DNA of 64,000 bases. Origin: Desulfobacter vibrioformis DSM 8776. Lineage in GTDB: Bacteria > Desulfobacterota > Desulfobacteria > Desulfobacterales > Desulfobacteraceae. A program made the translations under genes and the position numbers. Shown one piece after another: positions 1 to 10,860 of this stretch (positions within the stretch are counted from its first letter, which is position 1; the number at the start of each line of letters is the position of its first letter). The stretch spans positions 62,001 to 126,000 of the forward strand of contig NZ_JQKJ01000004.1 in assembly GCF_000745975.1 (NCBI RefSeq), given 5' to 3'. The notes under the pieces are model-generated. The model did no database searches. It was not told the origin of the DNA and saw nothing but the letters and a program-made list of their open reading frames with translations.

Positions 1-76
1 TCCCGGAAGATCTGTTTGTTTTAAAATAAACAAGACGTTGTTCATGGTAAAAATAGTTTTATTTATCAGGTGAGGA

Positions 77-120
77 AAAGGTGAGGTGTTTATCCTTATA
101 AATACCTCACCTTTATTATT
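77..120 (+). terminator. Putative intrinsic terminator upstream of pyrG
   Basis: A near-perfect 15-base inverted repeat (arms at about 77-91 and 100-114, core GGTGAGGT/ACCTCACC) is followed by a T-rich tail. It probably ends the transcript of the gene left of the window. Nothing else is recognisable in bases 1-173. Confidence 0.55.
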
Positions 121-146
121 ATAGATGATTAAAGAAAGCTTAATGA

Positions 147-2422
<2,276 letters not shown>

Positions 2423-2425
2423 ATT

Positions 2426-2935
2426 TTGACGCATCGAAAAACGCAATTGGGATCGGAATACCATTTGGACCGGATTGATAAGAAAATACTGAATATTCTC
2501 CAGGAAAACGCAAAAATTACCAATGCCAAGCTGTCCCGGATGGTGGGCATTTCAGCGCCTGCTACGCTGGAACGGGTCAAACGCCTTGAAACCGCCGGTG
2601 TGATCTCTCATTTTACGGCTGTGGTGGATCCGGAAAAAGTCGGTTTTTCCATCATGGCCATTGTCAGCATTACGCTGAGCTTGAGCAAGCTGTCTTCGGT
2701 GCCTTTGATCAAGGAAAAGTTTTCAGAACTTGAAGAGGTTGTGGAGTGCTACCAGATTGCCGGTGCCCATGATTTTATTCTCAAGGTCATTGCAAAGGAC
2801 ATCAAGGCCTACGCTGAATTCATGAACCGGAAACTGACCCGGATCCAGGGCATCCAGAGCATCCAGTCCTCATTTGTCATTGACAGCCCCAAGGATAAAA
2901 AAATTCTTGTCCTGGGAACCGGGGATGACTGCTGA
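2426..2935 (+). CDS. Lrp/AsnC family transcriptional regulator
   Basis: A 169-residue protein with an N-terminal winged helix-turn-helix (LDRIDKKILNILQENAKITNAKLSRMVG, about residues 14-41) and a C-terminal RAM/AsnC effector domain (about 75-155). This is the standard Lrp/AsnC layout; such proteins form oligomers that sense amino acids or related ligands. The start shown is TTG at 2426 with no obvious ribosome-binding site; in-frame TTG codons lie slightly downstream, so the exact N terminus is uncertain. It converges with the liv/ligase operon across only 8 bases, making that operon a plausible but unproven target. Confidence 0.9.
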   Translation: MTHRKTQLGSEYHLDRIDKKILNILQENAKITNAKLSRMVGISAPATLERVKRLETAGVISHFTAVVDPEKVGFSIMAIVSITLSLSKLSSVPLIKEKFSELEEVVECYQIAGAHDFILKVIAKDIKAYAEFMNRKLTRIQGIQSIQSSFVIDSPKDKKILVLGTGDDC

Positions 2936-2943
2936 CGTCCCGT

Positions 2944-4206
2944 TCATTCCTGTTCCTGCCCCCGTTGCTGCTGGACCAGGCGTATTTTAACCTTGATACC
3001 GCATTGTTCACTTAAATTGTCTTCGGCCCGGGAAACCAGCTGTTCAAGCCCTTTTATTTCATCTGAAAACAGATGATCGTCCATGACGATACAAATCATA
3101 AGCACTTCTGTGCCTGCCTGGCACACCCGTTTCATGGTACAGTCAAGGGATGACATGCCCAATGTCTTTTTAAGGCTCTCCTTGATCTGGGGTTCGGATA
3201 TCTTGATGCCTGAAATGATCATGTAATTGTCAGCACGTTCAGCCATCCACTGAATCCGGGTAAAATCGGATCCGCAGGGGCAGGGGGCACTGATAATCCG
3301 GGCCATGTCTCCGGTGCGGAAACGGATCAGCGGGAATGCCCTTGCTGAAAGCGTTGTTAAAACAAGTTCTCCGGTTTCTCCGGATGGGGCTGGCCTGCCT
3401 GTGGACGGATTTATAATTTCAGGCAGGATATGGTCGTCATTGATATGCAGCCCCTCATGATACCGGCATTCATGGGCAATGGCAGGGCCGGGGATCTCGC
3501 TGAGCCCGTAGTTGAGCCATACATCCACATACAGTCTGTCCCGAAGCTCGGAAATGGTTTTGCCGTCAACGGGTTCCCCCACAAGAATGATATGTTTCAG
3601 GTTCAATGCGTTGGGGTTGTATGCCTTGCCAAACAGATAATCCATGAAATGCCTTGCAAAGGCAGGCGTGGTCACAAGGGTGGTGACCTTGTAATCCCGC
3701 ACCACCATCAGGGTTTTGGCAACGGACAGCGGCGAGTTGGGAATCACCCCGGCCCCGATGGCTTCGCCGCCGTCCTTGTAGTCCCTTGCCCAGTTGGCCA
3801 GGCCTGGGGGCAGGTGGATCAGGATGATGTCCGCATCTGTCACCCCGGCTGCGGTATAACTTTTGGCCACAAGTTTTTGCCAGATTACAAGATCGGTTTT
3901 GGTGTATCCGCTGATGGAGGGATTGACCCCTGTGCCCGGGGCGGTGTGAATGCGTACAATATCGCGCAAGGGCACGGCAAACAAACCATAGGGATAATGG
4001 GTGGCCAGGTGGCTGCGGTCCATGAAGGGAAGCGCCGCAAGATCTTCAATGGCTGTGATACCGGACAGATTGTTTGTCGAAAGGCGGTTGCTGTGAAAGG
4101 GTACATTCCGGCAGGCCCGGTTCAATGTGGTTTGCAGCCGCTCAAGCTGAAGCTGTTCTTTATCGGTGTTATCCATACCAGCCGTCATTGTTTTACGTTC
4201 GGACAT
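2944..4206 (-). CDS. PaaK-like phenylacetate-CoA ligase family protein
   Basis: Adenylate-forming enzyme of the PaaK family, about 420 residues, close to the usual 430. Family features include GLSEIPGPAIAHEC, FRTGDMARI and a PCPCG Zn/structural motif. The phosphate-binding loop is degenerate: TAPGTGVNPSISGYT stands where active members have an SSGTTGKP type sequence, so nucleotide binding may be altered. It is the last gene of the liv operon; its ATG overlaps the livF stop by one base. Context suggests activation of an aromatic or branched carboxylate, possibly from amino-acid breakdown, but the substrate is unknown. Confidence 0.85.
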   Translation of the reverse strand: MSERKTMTAGMDNTDKEQLQLERLQTTLNRACRNVPFHSNRLSTNNLSGITAIEDLAALPFMDRSHLATHYPYGLFAVPLRDIVRIHTAPGTGVNPSISGYTKTDLVIWQKLVAKSYTAAGVTDADIILIHLPPGLANWARDYKDGGEAIGAGVIPNSPLSVAKTLMVVRDYKVTTLVTTPAFARHFMDYLFGKAYNPNALNLKHIILVGEPVDGKTISELRDRLYVDVWLNYGLSEIPGPAIAHECRYHEGLHINDDHILPEIINPSTGRPAPSGETGELVLTTLSARAFPLIRFRTGDMARIISAPCPCGSDFTRIQWMAERADNYMIISGIKISEPQIKESLKKTLGMSSLDCTMKRVCQAGTEVLMICIVMDDHLFSDEIKGLEQLVSRAEDNLSEQCGIKVKIRLVQQQRGQEQE

Positions 4207-4952
4207 TATTGATTCCTTCCGTCCAAAAAGTCGCCGTAATCCTTGCCCAGGTAGGCCCGCTTGACATCATCATCCACTAAAAGTTCATCAGCGCTGCCCT
4301 GGAGCACCATTTTTCCCGTTTCCAATACATACCCCCGGTCAGCAATTTTCAGGGCTGCCCTGGCATTTTGCTCCACCAAAAGAATGGTGACCCCTGTATC
4401 CCGAAGGGTCTGGATGGTTTCAAAAATCATCCCCACAATTTTGGGGGCAAGACCCATGGAGGGTTCATCCAGCACCAGCAGGGCAGGGCGTGCCATCAAG
4501 GCCCTGCCAATGGCCAGCATCTGCTGCTCGCCCCCGGACAGGGTGCCGGCAAGCTGGTCCGAGCGTTCCCTTAATATGGGAAACATCTGAACCACCCTGT
4601 CAAGATCTTGGGCCACCCGGGTTTTTCCCTCTTTCCGGAACCGGGTATATGCCCCCATTTTCAGGTTGTCCATAACGCTCAGGGGTGAAAATATCTGCCG
4701 GCCCTCGGGCACCATGCTGATGCCCTGGCTGACAATGGCCGGGGCAGACATCCCCTTAAGGGAGCGGCCTTTGAACTCAATCTCCCCGGACCAGTTTTTT
4801 AACAGGCCGCACACCGCGCCTAAAAGGGTGCTTTTGCCTGCCCCGTTGGCGCCGATGATGGAGATCAGCTCCCCCTGCCTCACCGAAAGGCTCACGGTGT
4901 GAACCACGGCAATATTTCCGTAACAGCATTTCAGGTTTTTAATTTTCAGCAT
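4206..4952 (-). CDS. livF: Branched-chain amino acid ABC transporter ATPase LivF
   Basis: ATP-binding subunit of a HAAT-type uptake transporter, 248 residues. It contains Walker A (GANGAGKST), the signature LSGGEQQ, Walker B (LLVLDEPS) and the LivF-type ending after an LVEQNA segment. It would pair with LivG at the inner membrane to power import through LivH/LivM. It follows livG by 3 bases. Confidence 0.95.
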   Translation of the reverse strand: MLKIKNLKCCYGNIAVVHTVSLSVRQGELISIIGANGAGKSTLLGAVCGLLKNWSGEIEFKGRSLKGMSAPAIVSQGISMVPEGRQIFSPLSVMDNLKMGAYTRFRKEGKTRVAQDLDRVVQMFPILRERSDQLAGTLSGGEQQMLAIGRALMARPALLVLDEPSMGLAPKIVGMIFETIQTLRDTGVTILLVEQNARAALKIADRGYVLETGKMVLQGSADELLVDDDVKRAYLGKDYGDFLDGRNQ

Positions 4953-4955
4953 AAT

Positions 4956-5750
4956 TTATCCATTGCCCAAGTAGGCTGACATCACCGCCTCATTGCTCTG
5001 GATCTGCCGGGGTGTGCCCTGGGCCAGTTTTTTTCCCTGGTCCAGAACAACCACCTTGTCAGACATCTCCATAACCAGGCTCATGTCATGTTCCACCAGC
5101 ATCATGGTGATCCCGGACTGTTTGATTTTCCGGATCAGTTGGCCAAGGGCGTGGGTTTCAACCGGGTTCAACCCGGCAGCCGGTTCGTCAAGCAGCAGCA
5201 GCAGGGGATTGGACGCCAGTGCCCGGGCGATCTGTGCGGTTTTCTGCCGGCCTGCGGGCAGGTCTCCTGCCATTTTATGGGCATCTTCAGCAAGACCCGT
5301 GAACTCAAGCAACTCTTCCGCCTTTTGGCGGGACTGCCGCTCTTCCCGCTTCATGGCCGGAATCCGGGTGACAGCGGCCCAGAAGCCTGCTTTGGTGCGC
5401 ACATGCATGCCCACCATGATGTTTTCCAGCAAGGTCATGGATGAAAAGAGTTCCACATGCTGGAAGGTCCTGGCAACCCCTGCTTTCACCAGTCTGTGAA
5501 CAGGTGTTTTTCTGATATCTTTTCCATTGAAGACCACCTTGCCGGTATCGGGCCGGTAAATGCCGGTGATCATGTTGAACAGTGTGGTCTTTCCAGCCCC
5601 GTTGGGACCGATCAGTCCGCATACAATGCCTTTTTCAATGGAGAAATTGATGTGGTCCTGGGCCTTGACCCCGCCGAACATCTTGGTCAGGTCCTGCACC
5701 TCAAGTATGTGTTGGGGCCTGCTCCCAGGCGTTGGCTGTAACAGTGTCAT
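4956..5750 (-). CDS. livG: Branched-chain amino acid ABC transporter ATPase LivG
   Basis: Second ATPase of the transporter, 264 residues. It shows Walker A (GPNGAGKTT), a LivG-typical GLAEDAH segment, the signature region LPAGRQKTAQIARAL, Walker B (LLLLDEPAAGLNP) and the switch His in LVEHDM. The signature is LPAGRQ rather than the common LSYGQQR, a modest deviation. The gene overlaps the livM end by 4 bases. Confidence 0.94.
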   Translation of the reverse strand: MTLLQPTPGSRPQHILEVQDLTKMFGGVKAQDHINFSIEKGIVCGLIGPNGAGKTTLFNMITGIYRPDTGKVVFNGKDIRKTPVHRLVKAGVARTFQHVELFSSMTLLENIMVGMHVRTKAGFWAAVTRIPAMKREERQSRQKAEELLEFTGLAEDAHKMAGDLPAGRQKTAQIARALASNPLLLLLDEPAAGLNPVETHALGQLIRKIKQSGITMMLVEHDMSLVMEMSDKVVVLDQGKKLAQGTPRQIQSNEAVMSAYLGNG

Positions 5751-6706
5751 GCCCTGGCCCTCCGGGCTGTCCGGATTATATCCATGATCCCCCGGGTCAG
5801 CCCCTGGGGCATGAATATCATGACAACCATTAAAACAGTTCCGAAAACGATCATTTCATATTCGGCAAACCCGTGGAGAACTTCGGGAAGAAGGGTTAAC
5901 ACGGCTGCACCGAGCAGCGCCCCCCATACACTTGCCATGCCGCCGATCACCACCATGGTGACTATTTTTATGGAGAACATGAATCCGAATGATTCAGGAC
6001 TGATAAAAAGGACAAAATGGGCGTACAGGAATCCTGCAACCGCGCCCAGGGCGGCTGAAAACATAAATATCTCAAGTTTGAGAGCATGGGTGTTGATGCC
6101 TATGGCAACGGCGGCGTTTTCTCCGTCATGGATGGCCCGGAGCGCACGGCCCGTGCGGGAGGCAAGAAGCCTGCGGCAAATGATGATGGCGGCGAACACA
6201 ATGCCCCACACAAGGAAATAGTAACTGGCCCCGGACATGAAGACCAGGGAACCTGCCTCCAGCACAGGTATCCCCACAAAGCCCGATGCCCCGCCGGTCA
6301 CGTCGCCCCACTCCCGGATCACGATGTTGACAATCATGCCAAACCCGAGCGTGCCCATGGCAAGGTAATAGCCGGAAAGGCGCAGGGTGGGCAGGCCCAC
6401 AATAAAAGCAATGAGCACAGCGGCAGCCACGGCGCACACAAGGGCCAGCCAGGGGTTTATGGCGTATGTGCCGGAGAGGATGGCCGTGGTATAGGCTCCG
6501 ATGCCGTAAAAGGCGGCATGGCCTAAGGAGACCTGGCCGGTGTACCCCATGAGCATGTTAAGGCCCAGTGCCAGAAGGGTGTTGATCCCGATAAAGGTCA
6601 TGATCTGAAGATAATAGGTGTTTTCCGTGATCAGTCCAAATGCCGACACCACACATAAAAAGACCAGGTATTCAATCCAGATGGTTTTATTTTTATCTGT
6701 CATCAT
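5747..6706 (-). CDS. livM: Branched-chain amino acid ABC transporter permease LivM
   Basis: Inner-membrane permease of 319 residues with about nine hydrophobic segments. It has the conserved LGLNMLMGYTGQVSLGHAAFYGIGAYT region (about 43-69) that marks the LivM family, and the EAA-like cytoplasmic loop GRALRAIHDGENAA (about 187-200) that contacts the ATPases. It follows livH directly. It should form the membrane channel together with LivH. Confidence 0.95.
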   Translation of the reverse strand: MMTDKNKTIWIEYLVFLCVVSAFGLITENTYYLQIMTFIGINTLLALGLNMLMGYTGQVSLGHAAFYGIGAYTTAILSGTYAINPWLALVCAVAAAVLIAFIVGLPTLRLSGYYLAMGTLGFGMIVNIVIREWGDVTGGASGFVGIPVLEAGSLVFMSGASYYFLVWGIVFAAIIICRRLLASRTGRALRAIHDGENAAVAIGINTHALKLEIFMFSAALGAVAGFLYAHFVLFISPESFGFMFSIKIVTMVVIGGMASVWGALLGAAVLTLLPEVLHGFAEYEMIVFGTVLMVVMIFMPQGLTRGIMDIIRTARRARA

Positions 6707-7582
6707 TTAAAACCGCTTGGCCTCTTTGGCCGCAAACAGTCCGCCCGGCCGGATGTAAAGAATCAGAAGCAGGAGCACAAAGGCGATGGCATCCTTCAGA
6801 GCTGAAGAGATAAGGCCCGCGCCCAGGGATTCCAGAATGCCCAAAAGCAACCCCCCTGCAAAGGCCCCCCACAGGCTGCCAAGCCCCCCGATCATGGCGG
6901 CGCAGAATCCTTTAATCCCCAGGATCGTGCCCATGTCATAGGAACTCATGGTAATGGGGGCAATGAATATCCCTGCCACCGCCCCGCAGCCGGCGCTGAT
7001 GCCAAAGGCCAGAATCCCCATTTTTTCCGACGGGATGCCTGACAGCCAGGCCGCTTTTTTGTTGACGGCACAGGCCACCATGGCCTTGCCGGTCAGGGTC
7101 TGTTTCAGGAACAAATGGATGCCGCCTGCAAGCACCAGGGCGGCTGTAACGATCCAGATGCTCTGGGGCAGAAGGGCCGCACCAAAAATTTCAATGGATT
7201 CATGGCTGGAAAACGAGGGCATGCTGAAGGGATCTTTTCCCCAGACAATCATGGCCGCGCCTTTCAGGAAAATACTTGCCCCCACTGTAATAATGATCAG
7301 GGTAATTGGCTGGGGATTTCTTGCCGTACGGATGGCAAGCCGTTCAAATACCAGCCCTAGCATACAGCCTGCTGCCACAGCGCCTGCCACGGCCAAGGGG
7401 AGCGGAAGCCCTATACGCACCCACAGGGTTACCATGGCCAGGGCCCCGATCATGACAAACTCCCCGTGGGCAAAGTTGATCAGCTCCGTGGAGCTGTACA
7501 GCATGGACAGCCCCACGGCGATCACGGCATACACAGCGCCGGTGGTAATTCCTGAAAACAGATACTGGACAATTTCTTGCAT
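6707..7582 (-). CDS. livH: Branched-chain amino acid ABC transporter permease LivH
   Basis: Inner-membrane permease of 291 residues, eight or so hydrophobic segments. The start matches LivH proteins (GAVYAVIAVGLSMLYSSTELINFAHGEFVMIGA within residues 16-48), and the C-terminal loop has IGGLGSLWGAFAGG. It lies 23 bases after the binding-protein gene and directly before livM, so it is part of the same operon. Confidence 0.95.
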   Translation of the reverse strand: MQEIVQYLFSGITTGAVYAVIAVGLSMLYSSTELINFAHGEFVMIGALAMVTLWVRIGLPLPLAVAGAVAAGCMLGLVFERLAIRTARNPQPITLIIITVGASIFLKGAAMIVWGKDPFSMPSFSSHESIEIFGAALLPQSIWIVTAALVLAGGIHLFLKQTLTGKAMVACAVNKKAAWLSGIPSEKMGILAFGISAGCGAVAGIFIAPITMSSYDMGTILGIKGFCAAMIGGLGSLWGAFAGGLLLGILESLGAGLISSALKDAIAFVLLLLILYIRPGGLFAAKEAKRF

Positions 7583-7605
7583 ATTCTTAATATAAAGTCC
7601 TCTTG

Positions 7606-8751
7606 TTATTTTAACAGGGTCCAGGTGCCGTTTTGGATCTCCACCATGACAAAGGCGGCCGGGGAGAGACCATTATGGTCCTGGGCGGTGAAGTTGAATT
7701 CTCCTGTGGCACCCACGTAACCTTTGGTGGCTTCCAGGTTGTCCCGGATTTTTTCCTTGTCTCCGCTGCTGCCTTTTAATGCATTGGCCAGAAGGTTTAC
7801 GGCATCATAGGCATACCCGCCAAATCCGGATACGTTCCCGGAAAACTTATTTTGATAAGCTTTTTGATAATCTTCAAGTACTTTTTTCTGGGGGTCGGTA
7901 TCATCCAGAAGGCTGGTCACAAGAATTTTGCCCGTGGGCAGGATATTGCCGTTGGCTGCATCCCCGGCCAGTTCAATGAACTTGGGTGATCCCACCCCGT
8001 GGCTCTGGTAGAGCGGAATGTCGATTTTAAGCTGTTTTGCATTTTTTGCCACCACAGCCGGACCGGGATTGGTGCCCCAGCACACAATGGCATCTGGTCC
8101 GGCGGCCTTGATTTTAGCCAGTTGGGCCGTGGTGTCGGTATCTTTGGCGCCAAAGCTTTCATTCAAGACCACCTGGATGCCGAATTTTTCCGCCTGGCTT
8201 AAAAGCTGTTTTTTCCCGCTTTCGCCATAGGCGTTGGACACCGTGAGGATACCGATCTTTTTAATGCCGGCGGTTTTCATCTGCTGGTACACGGCTGCCA
8301 CGGCCAGTAAATCACTCTGGGCGGTTTTGAATACCCAGGGATCCACCGGAGTGGTGATTTTGATGCCGGCGGCACAGCTGATCAAAGGCACTTTTTCCCG
8401 TTTGGTGAAATTGACAATGGCAAGGGTGGTGGGTGTGGTGGAAGGACCGATGATGGCAATGACCTTGTCCTTGTGGAGCAGCTTGTTTACGGCGGATACG
8501 GCTTTGGCAGGATCCCCTTCGGAATCATAAATCACCGCCTCAAGCCTATGTCCGTCAATGCCGCCCGCCGCATTGATCTGCTCAACCATCATCTCCATGG
8601 TTTTCTTTTCAGGATCTCCCAGAAACGAGGCCCTGCCCGTGACCGAGAAAATGCCGCCGATTTTGTAAACATCCGCCGCCACAGCCCCTGATACCAGAAG
8701 CATCGACAGGACAATGACAAGCATTGCAAGTACAAGGTGTTTTTGTTTCAT
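7606..8751 (-). CDS. livK: Branched-chain amino acid ABC transporter substrate-binding protein
   Basis: Periplasmic receptor of the transporter, 381 residues from the ATG at 8751. The frame stays open further upstream, but this start is chosen because it is followed at once by a Sec signal peptide (MKQKHLVLAMLVIVLSMLLV, likely cut after AVAA) and preceded by a GGAGGGAGAG ribosome-binding site. The mature part is a type I periplasmic binding fold (YKIGGIFSVTGRASFLGDPE at its start, then IIGPSTTPTTLA). Ligand may be Leu/Ile/Val, aromatic amino acids or organic acids; the sequence alone does not decide. First gene of the operon. Confidence 0.93.
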   Translation of the reverse strand: MKQKHLVLAMLVIVLSMLLVSGAVAADVYKIGGIFSVTGRASFLGDPEKKTMEMMVEQINAAGGIDGHRLEAVIYDSEGDPAKAVSAVNKLLHKDKVIAIIGPSTTPTTLAIVNFTKREKVPLISCAAGIKITTPVDPWVFKTAQSDLLAVAAVYQQMKTAGIKKIGILTVSNAYGESGKKQLLSQAEKFGIQVVLNESFGAKDTDTTAQLAKIKAAGPDAIVCWGTNPGPAVVAKNAKQLKIDIPLYQSHGVGSPKFIELAGDAANGNILPTGKILVTSLLDDTDPQKKVLEDYQKAYQNKFSGNVSGFGGYAYDAVNLLANALKGSSGDKEKIRDNLEATKGYVGATGEFNFTAQDHNGLSPAAFVMVEIQNGTWTLLK

Positions 8752-8815
8752 GGTAACTCTCCCTCCCTCTATTATTAATGGTGGTTGGTAAGGACCGCGT
8801 TTTTGGAAAAAAAAA

Positions 8816-8861
8816 CCATGGGCTTTCCGGTTTTCGGGTCTGCCCATGGCTTAAGGTCCTT
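8816..8861 (-). promoter_or_regulatory. Attenuator-like hairpin in the livK leader
   Basis: On the minus strand GCCATGGGC pairs with GCCCATGG (plus-strand arms 8816-8823 and 8842-8849), followed at once by nine T residues. This has the form of an intrinsic terminator about 65 bases before the livK start. A second pairing, AAGGACC with GGTCCTT (8855-8861 and 8790-8796), encloses it. Lying in the leader of an uptake operon it may control read-through. It matches no riboswitch class I can recognise. Confidence 0.5.
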
Positions 8862-9175
8862 TGTTATCTCTTGAAAGCACTACATCAAGGTTCCCCGTGC
8901 AGACTGTCTGAGAAAAATACCGTTGAAAAATCTAACTATAAAAAAAGTCAAAAAAAGTAATACCCGAGTGTTCCCTTGTGTTGTGCATCAAATGTTGGCT
9001 ACATACCTAATCAAGGGTGCCATTGGTGTCAAGCTTTTTTAACCGGTCAGTTTTAAAGGAATTTTTATTTAATCGGTCGTGGGTTTAAAATACCTGTCTT
9101 TATTTTGAGGCAGGATCTGTTTTGTGCGAAAAATTAGTGAAACAGGGCAATATGCCTAATATAAAAAATGTATAG
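8862..9175. other. Intergenic region upstream of the liv operon
   Basis: No gene is visible. It presumably carries the liv promoter on the minus strand. There is a short perfect palindrome around 8900-8910 (CAGAC-A-GTCTG read on the minus strand) and two T-rich tracts. No firm -35/-10 pair was found. Confidence 0.4.
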
Positions 9176-9181
9176 TGCATG

Positions 9182-9321
9182 CTCAATGTCATAAAGTTAA
9201 GATGCTTCCGAATTAAAACCATGAAGAGCATGAAGGACATGACGATTGATTTTCCGGCATATATTCTTCATGTCCTTCATGGTGAAATAAAATACTCAAT
9301 GCTTAAGTTTATGACATTGAG
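9182..9321. repeat. Dispersed palindromic repeat family, copy 1 (MITE-like)
   Basis: A 140-bp element with imperfect inverted termini of about 20 bases (CTCAATGTCATAAAGTTAAG at the left, its near reverse complement at the right). It is flanked by the direct duplication TGCATG (9176-9181 and 9322-9327). The interior is an inverted repeat built from 9-base units of the type ATGAAGAGC/ATGAAGGAC. Related copies lie at 11840-11988 and 31504-31646. A long reading frame through it codes only for this low-complexity repeat and is not taken as a gene. Confidence 0.8.
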
Positions 9322-9327
9322 TGCATG

Positions 9328-9655
9328 CTGCGTTATGGCGCCTGACCAGACACCATGCCTTGTAGGCGAAGCTTTTTACTTAACCATGGGTTGGACTTTT
9401 ACGGGTTCATCAATTTTGTCCCCTCAAAAAGGAAGGAATATGTTCTATTAAATTGATTCTTAGGTTTTCAGGGTAGGCACAACATATTGGGGTGGAATCA
9501 TTTCCCCCAAAAGTCCAGACTTATAGACAGATTGTTGGGTTTACGATTCCTAATAACAGTTGAACCGTTCCGCCCGACTTTTGGGTCGGTACAAGTGAAT
9601 GGTTATGCTGTAACAAGGCTGTTATGTTGGCTCAAATCATTTTTGCTCATTTATA
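9328..9655. other. Non-coding stretch before the FRG gene
   Basis: No convincing coding sequence. It is AT-rich with scattered short inverted motifs (for example CCGAC...GTCGG near 9577-9592). It may be remnant DNA at the outer edge of the accessory island. Confidence 0.35.
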
Positions 9656-10546
9656 CTACTCCATATAGCGTGAACTATTCAACTCACTGGACGACCCAAA
9701 TAAGTCAGGATAAACAGACATAGGCGTTACGCCCAAAATTTGAAGTTGCTTTCGTAGCAACAAAACAGATGATTTTTTAATATTGATCTTAATGAGGTAT
9801 TTTTTAATTTCAGGATTTTCAAACAATGCTTCAATCGGTTGGGGGTCGGTACCGTGAATTGTAAAGCATCCTTTCTGAGTAGTTATTCGAATATTTCCAC
9901 TACTGGCCGGCCAGAAAGCAAGAGGGAAGCTAAGCCGCTCAACTGAAGGTCTGTCATAGGAAGGAAGGGAATCAATTTCCTTGGTAATGAACTGTTTTAT
10001 TAGTTTTCCATTTTTTATATACCCAGGCATCTTTAGACGTAACTGCACAAGAGCCACTTGACTTTCTATAGGGCCATATGATGATAGTTGACCTGTAGTT
10101 AAGCTATTGAGCGCTCCAGGATTCATTACCCAAACAACCCGCTGTACATCCTCGTCAAATGTGCCGCCGCTTACTGCAAAGTAAAGTGCTAAGGCTCCGT
10201 TCTCGGTCCAATCAAGGAGACGGGTAGGAATACCGTAGTGTTGCATGAAACTATAATATTCGCTTGATCGATCTTGGAATCTCTCCGAAGTGTAGTTCCG
10301 GTAGGTTGCAGAAAAGGCCTGATGTATATAATGCTCTTTATACTTGCTTTCCTTGCCAGTATCCGAGTTCTTGACCTTTCGCAGGACTTTGGGCAACAGA
10401 GGATCGTCTCGACCCTGACCACGAAACCAAACATGAGGTTGAGAACCATTCCCTTTTTCGTTTTCCCATTGGCTGAATGATTTAAACACAAAATCATTAA
10501 ACTCGGATATAGATCCCACTGTGCATTCTGTCTGTGATATTTCCAT
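9656..10546 (-). CDS. FRG domain-containing protein
   Basis: A 296-residue protein with an FRG domain (named after its Phe-Arg-Gly motif). WFRGQGRDDPLLPKVLRK lies near residues 43-60 and HYGIPTRLLDWTENGALALYFA near 107-128; both are hallmarks of the family. FRG proteins often sit in defence or mobile islands and their biochemical role is poorly known. The second ATG (10546) is preferred over the one at 10552 because GAGGA lies 6 bases upstream of it. It has no obvious operon partner and is followed by repeat-rich DNA, consistent with a cargo gene of the island. Confidence 0.8.
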   Translation of the reverse strand: MEISQTECTVGSISEFNDFVFKSFSQWENEKGNGSQPHVWFRGQGRDDPLLPKVLRKVKNSDTGKESKYKEHYIHQAFSATYRNYTSERFQDRSSEYYSFMQHYGIPTRLLDWTENGALALYFAVSGGTFDEDVQRVVWVMNPGALNSLTTGQLSSYGPIESQVALVQLRLKMPGYIKNGKLIKQFITKEIDSLPSYDRPSVERLSFPLAFWPASSGNIRITTQKGCFTIHGTDPQPIEALFENPEIKKYLIKINIKKSSVLLLRKQLQILGVTPMSVYPDLFGSSSELNSSRYME

Positions 10547-10552
10547 TATCAT

Positions 10553-10860
10553 TCCTCAGAGTTTAGCATCTCACCATAGATATACTTTTTATCCGTGGCA
10601 TAACGATTACTGAATTCCAATTCCGGGGACAGCATACATATTAATTGACAACTGATCAAATTCCAATATATCTGCTCATTATGGCAAGGATAGCACCAGT
10701 AAAAATTCATAAAGGCTATTGTCGAGCAATGGTATTAGTCTCCCGTTCTGATAAAAATTTATAGGGCGGATTACCAGAACTATTAAACACTTGATAGACC
10801 TGTAGATGTTGCTTTTTTTGAAATTTTCATGAGAAAAGGAGTTTTCACCAAAATTTAAAA
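10553..10860. other. Non-coding stretch with a possible REP/TnpA-type remnant
   Basis: No supported gene. Bases 10612-10646 contain AATTCCGGGGACAGCATAC followed by TTAATT. This resembles the conserved leader often found before REP-associated Y1 transposase genes, but no transposase is present. The rest is featureless AT-rich DNA. A minus-strand open frame here overlaps the better-supported 55-residue gene and is not accepted. Confidence 0.3.

Noticed and set aside
8752-8847. A 32-residue upstream extension of the substrate-binding protein
   Set aside because: It would bury the signal peptide inside the chain and runs across the terminator-like hairpin.
9179-9451. A 90-residue open frame through repeat copy 1
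   Set aside because: It translates the palindromic repeat itself (MKSMKDM-type), and similar frames occur in all copies in both directions.
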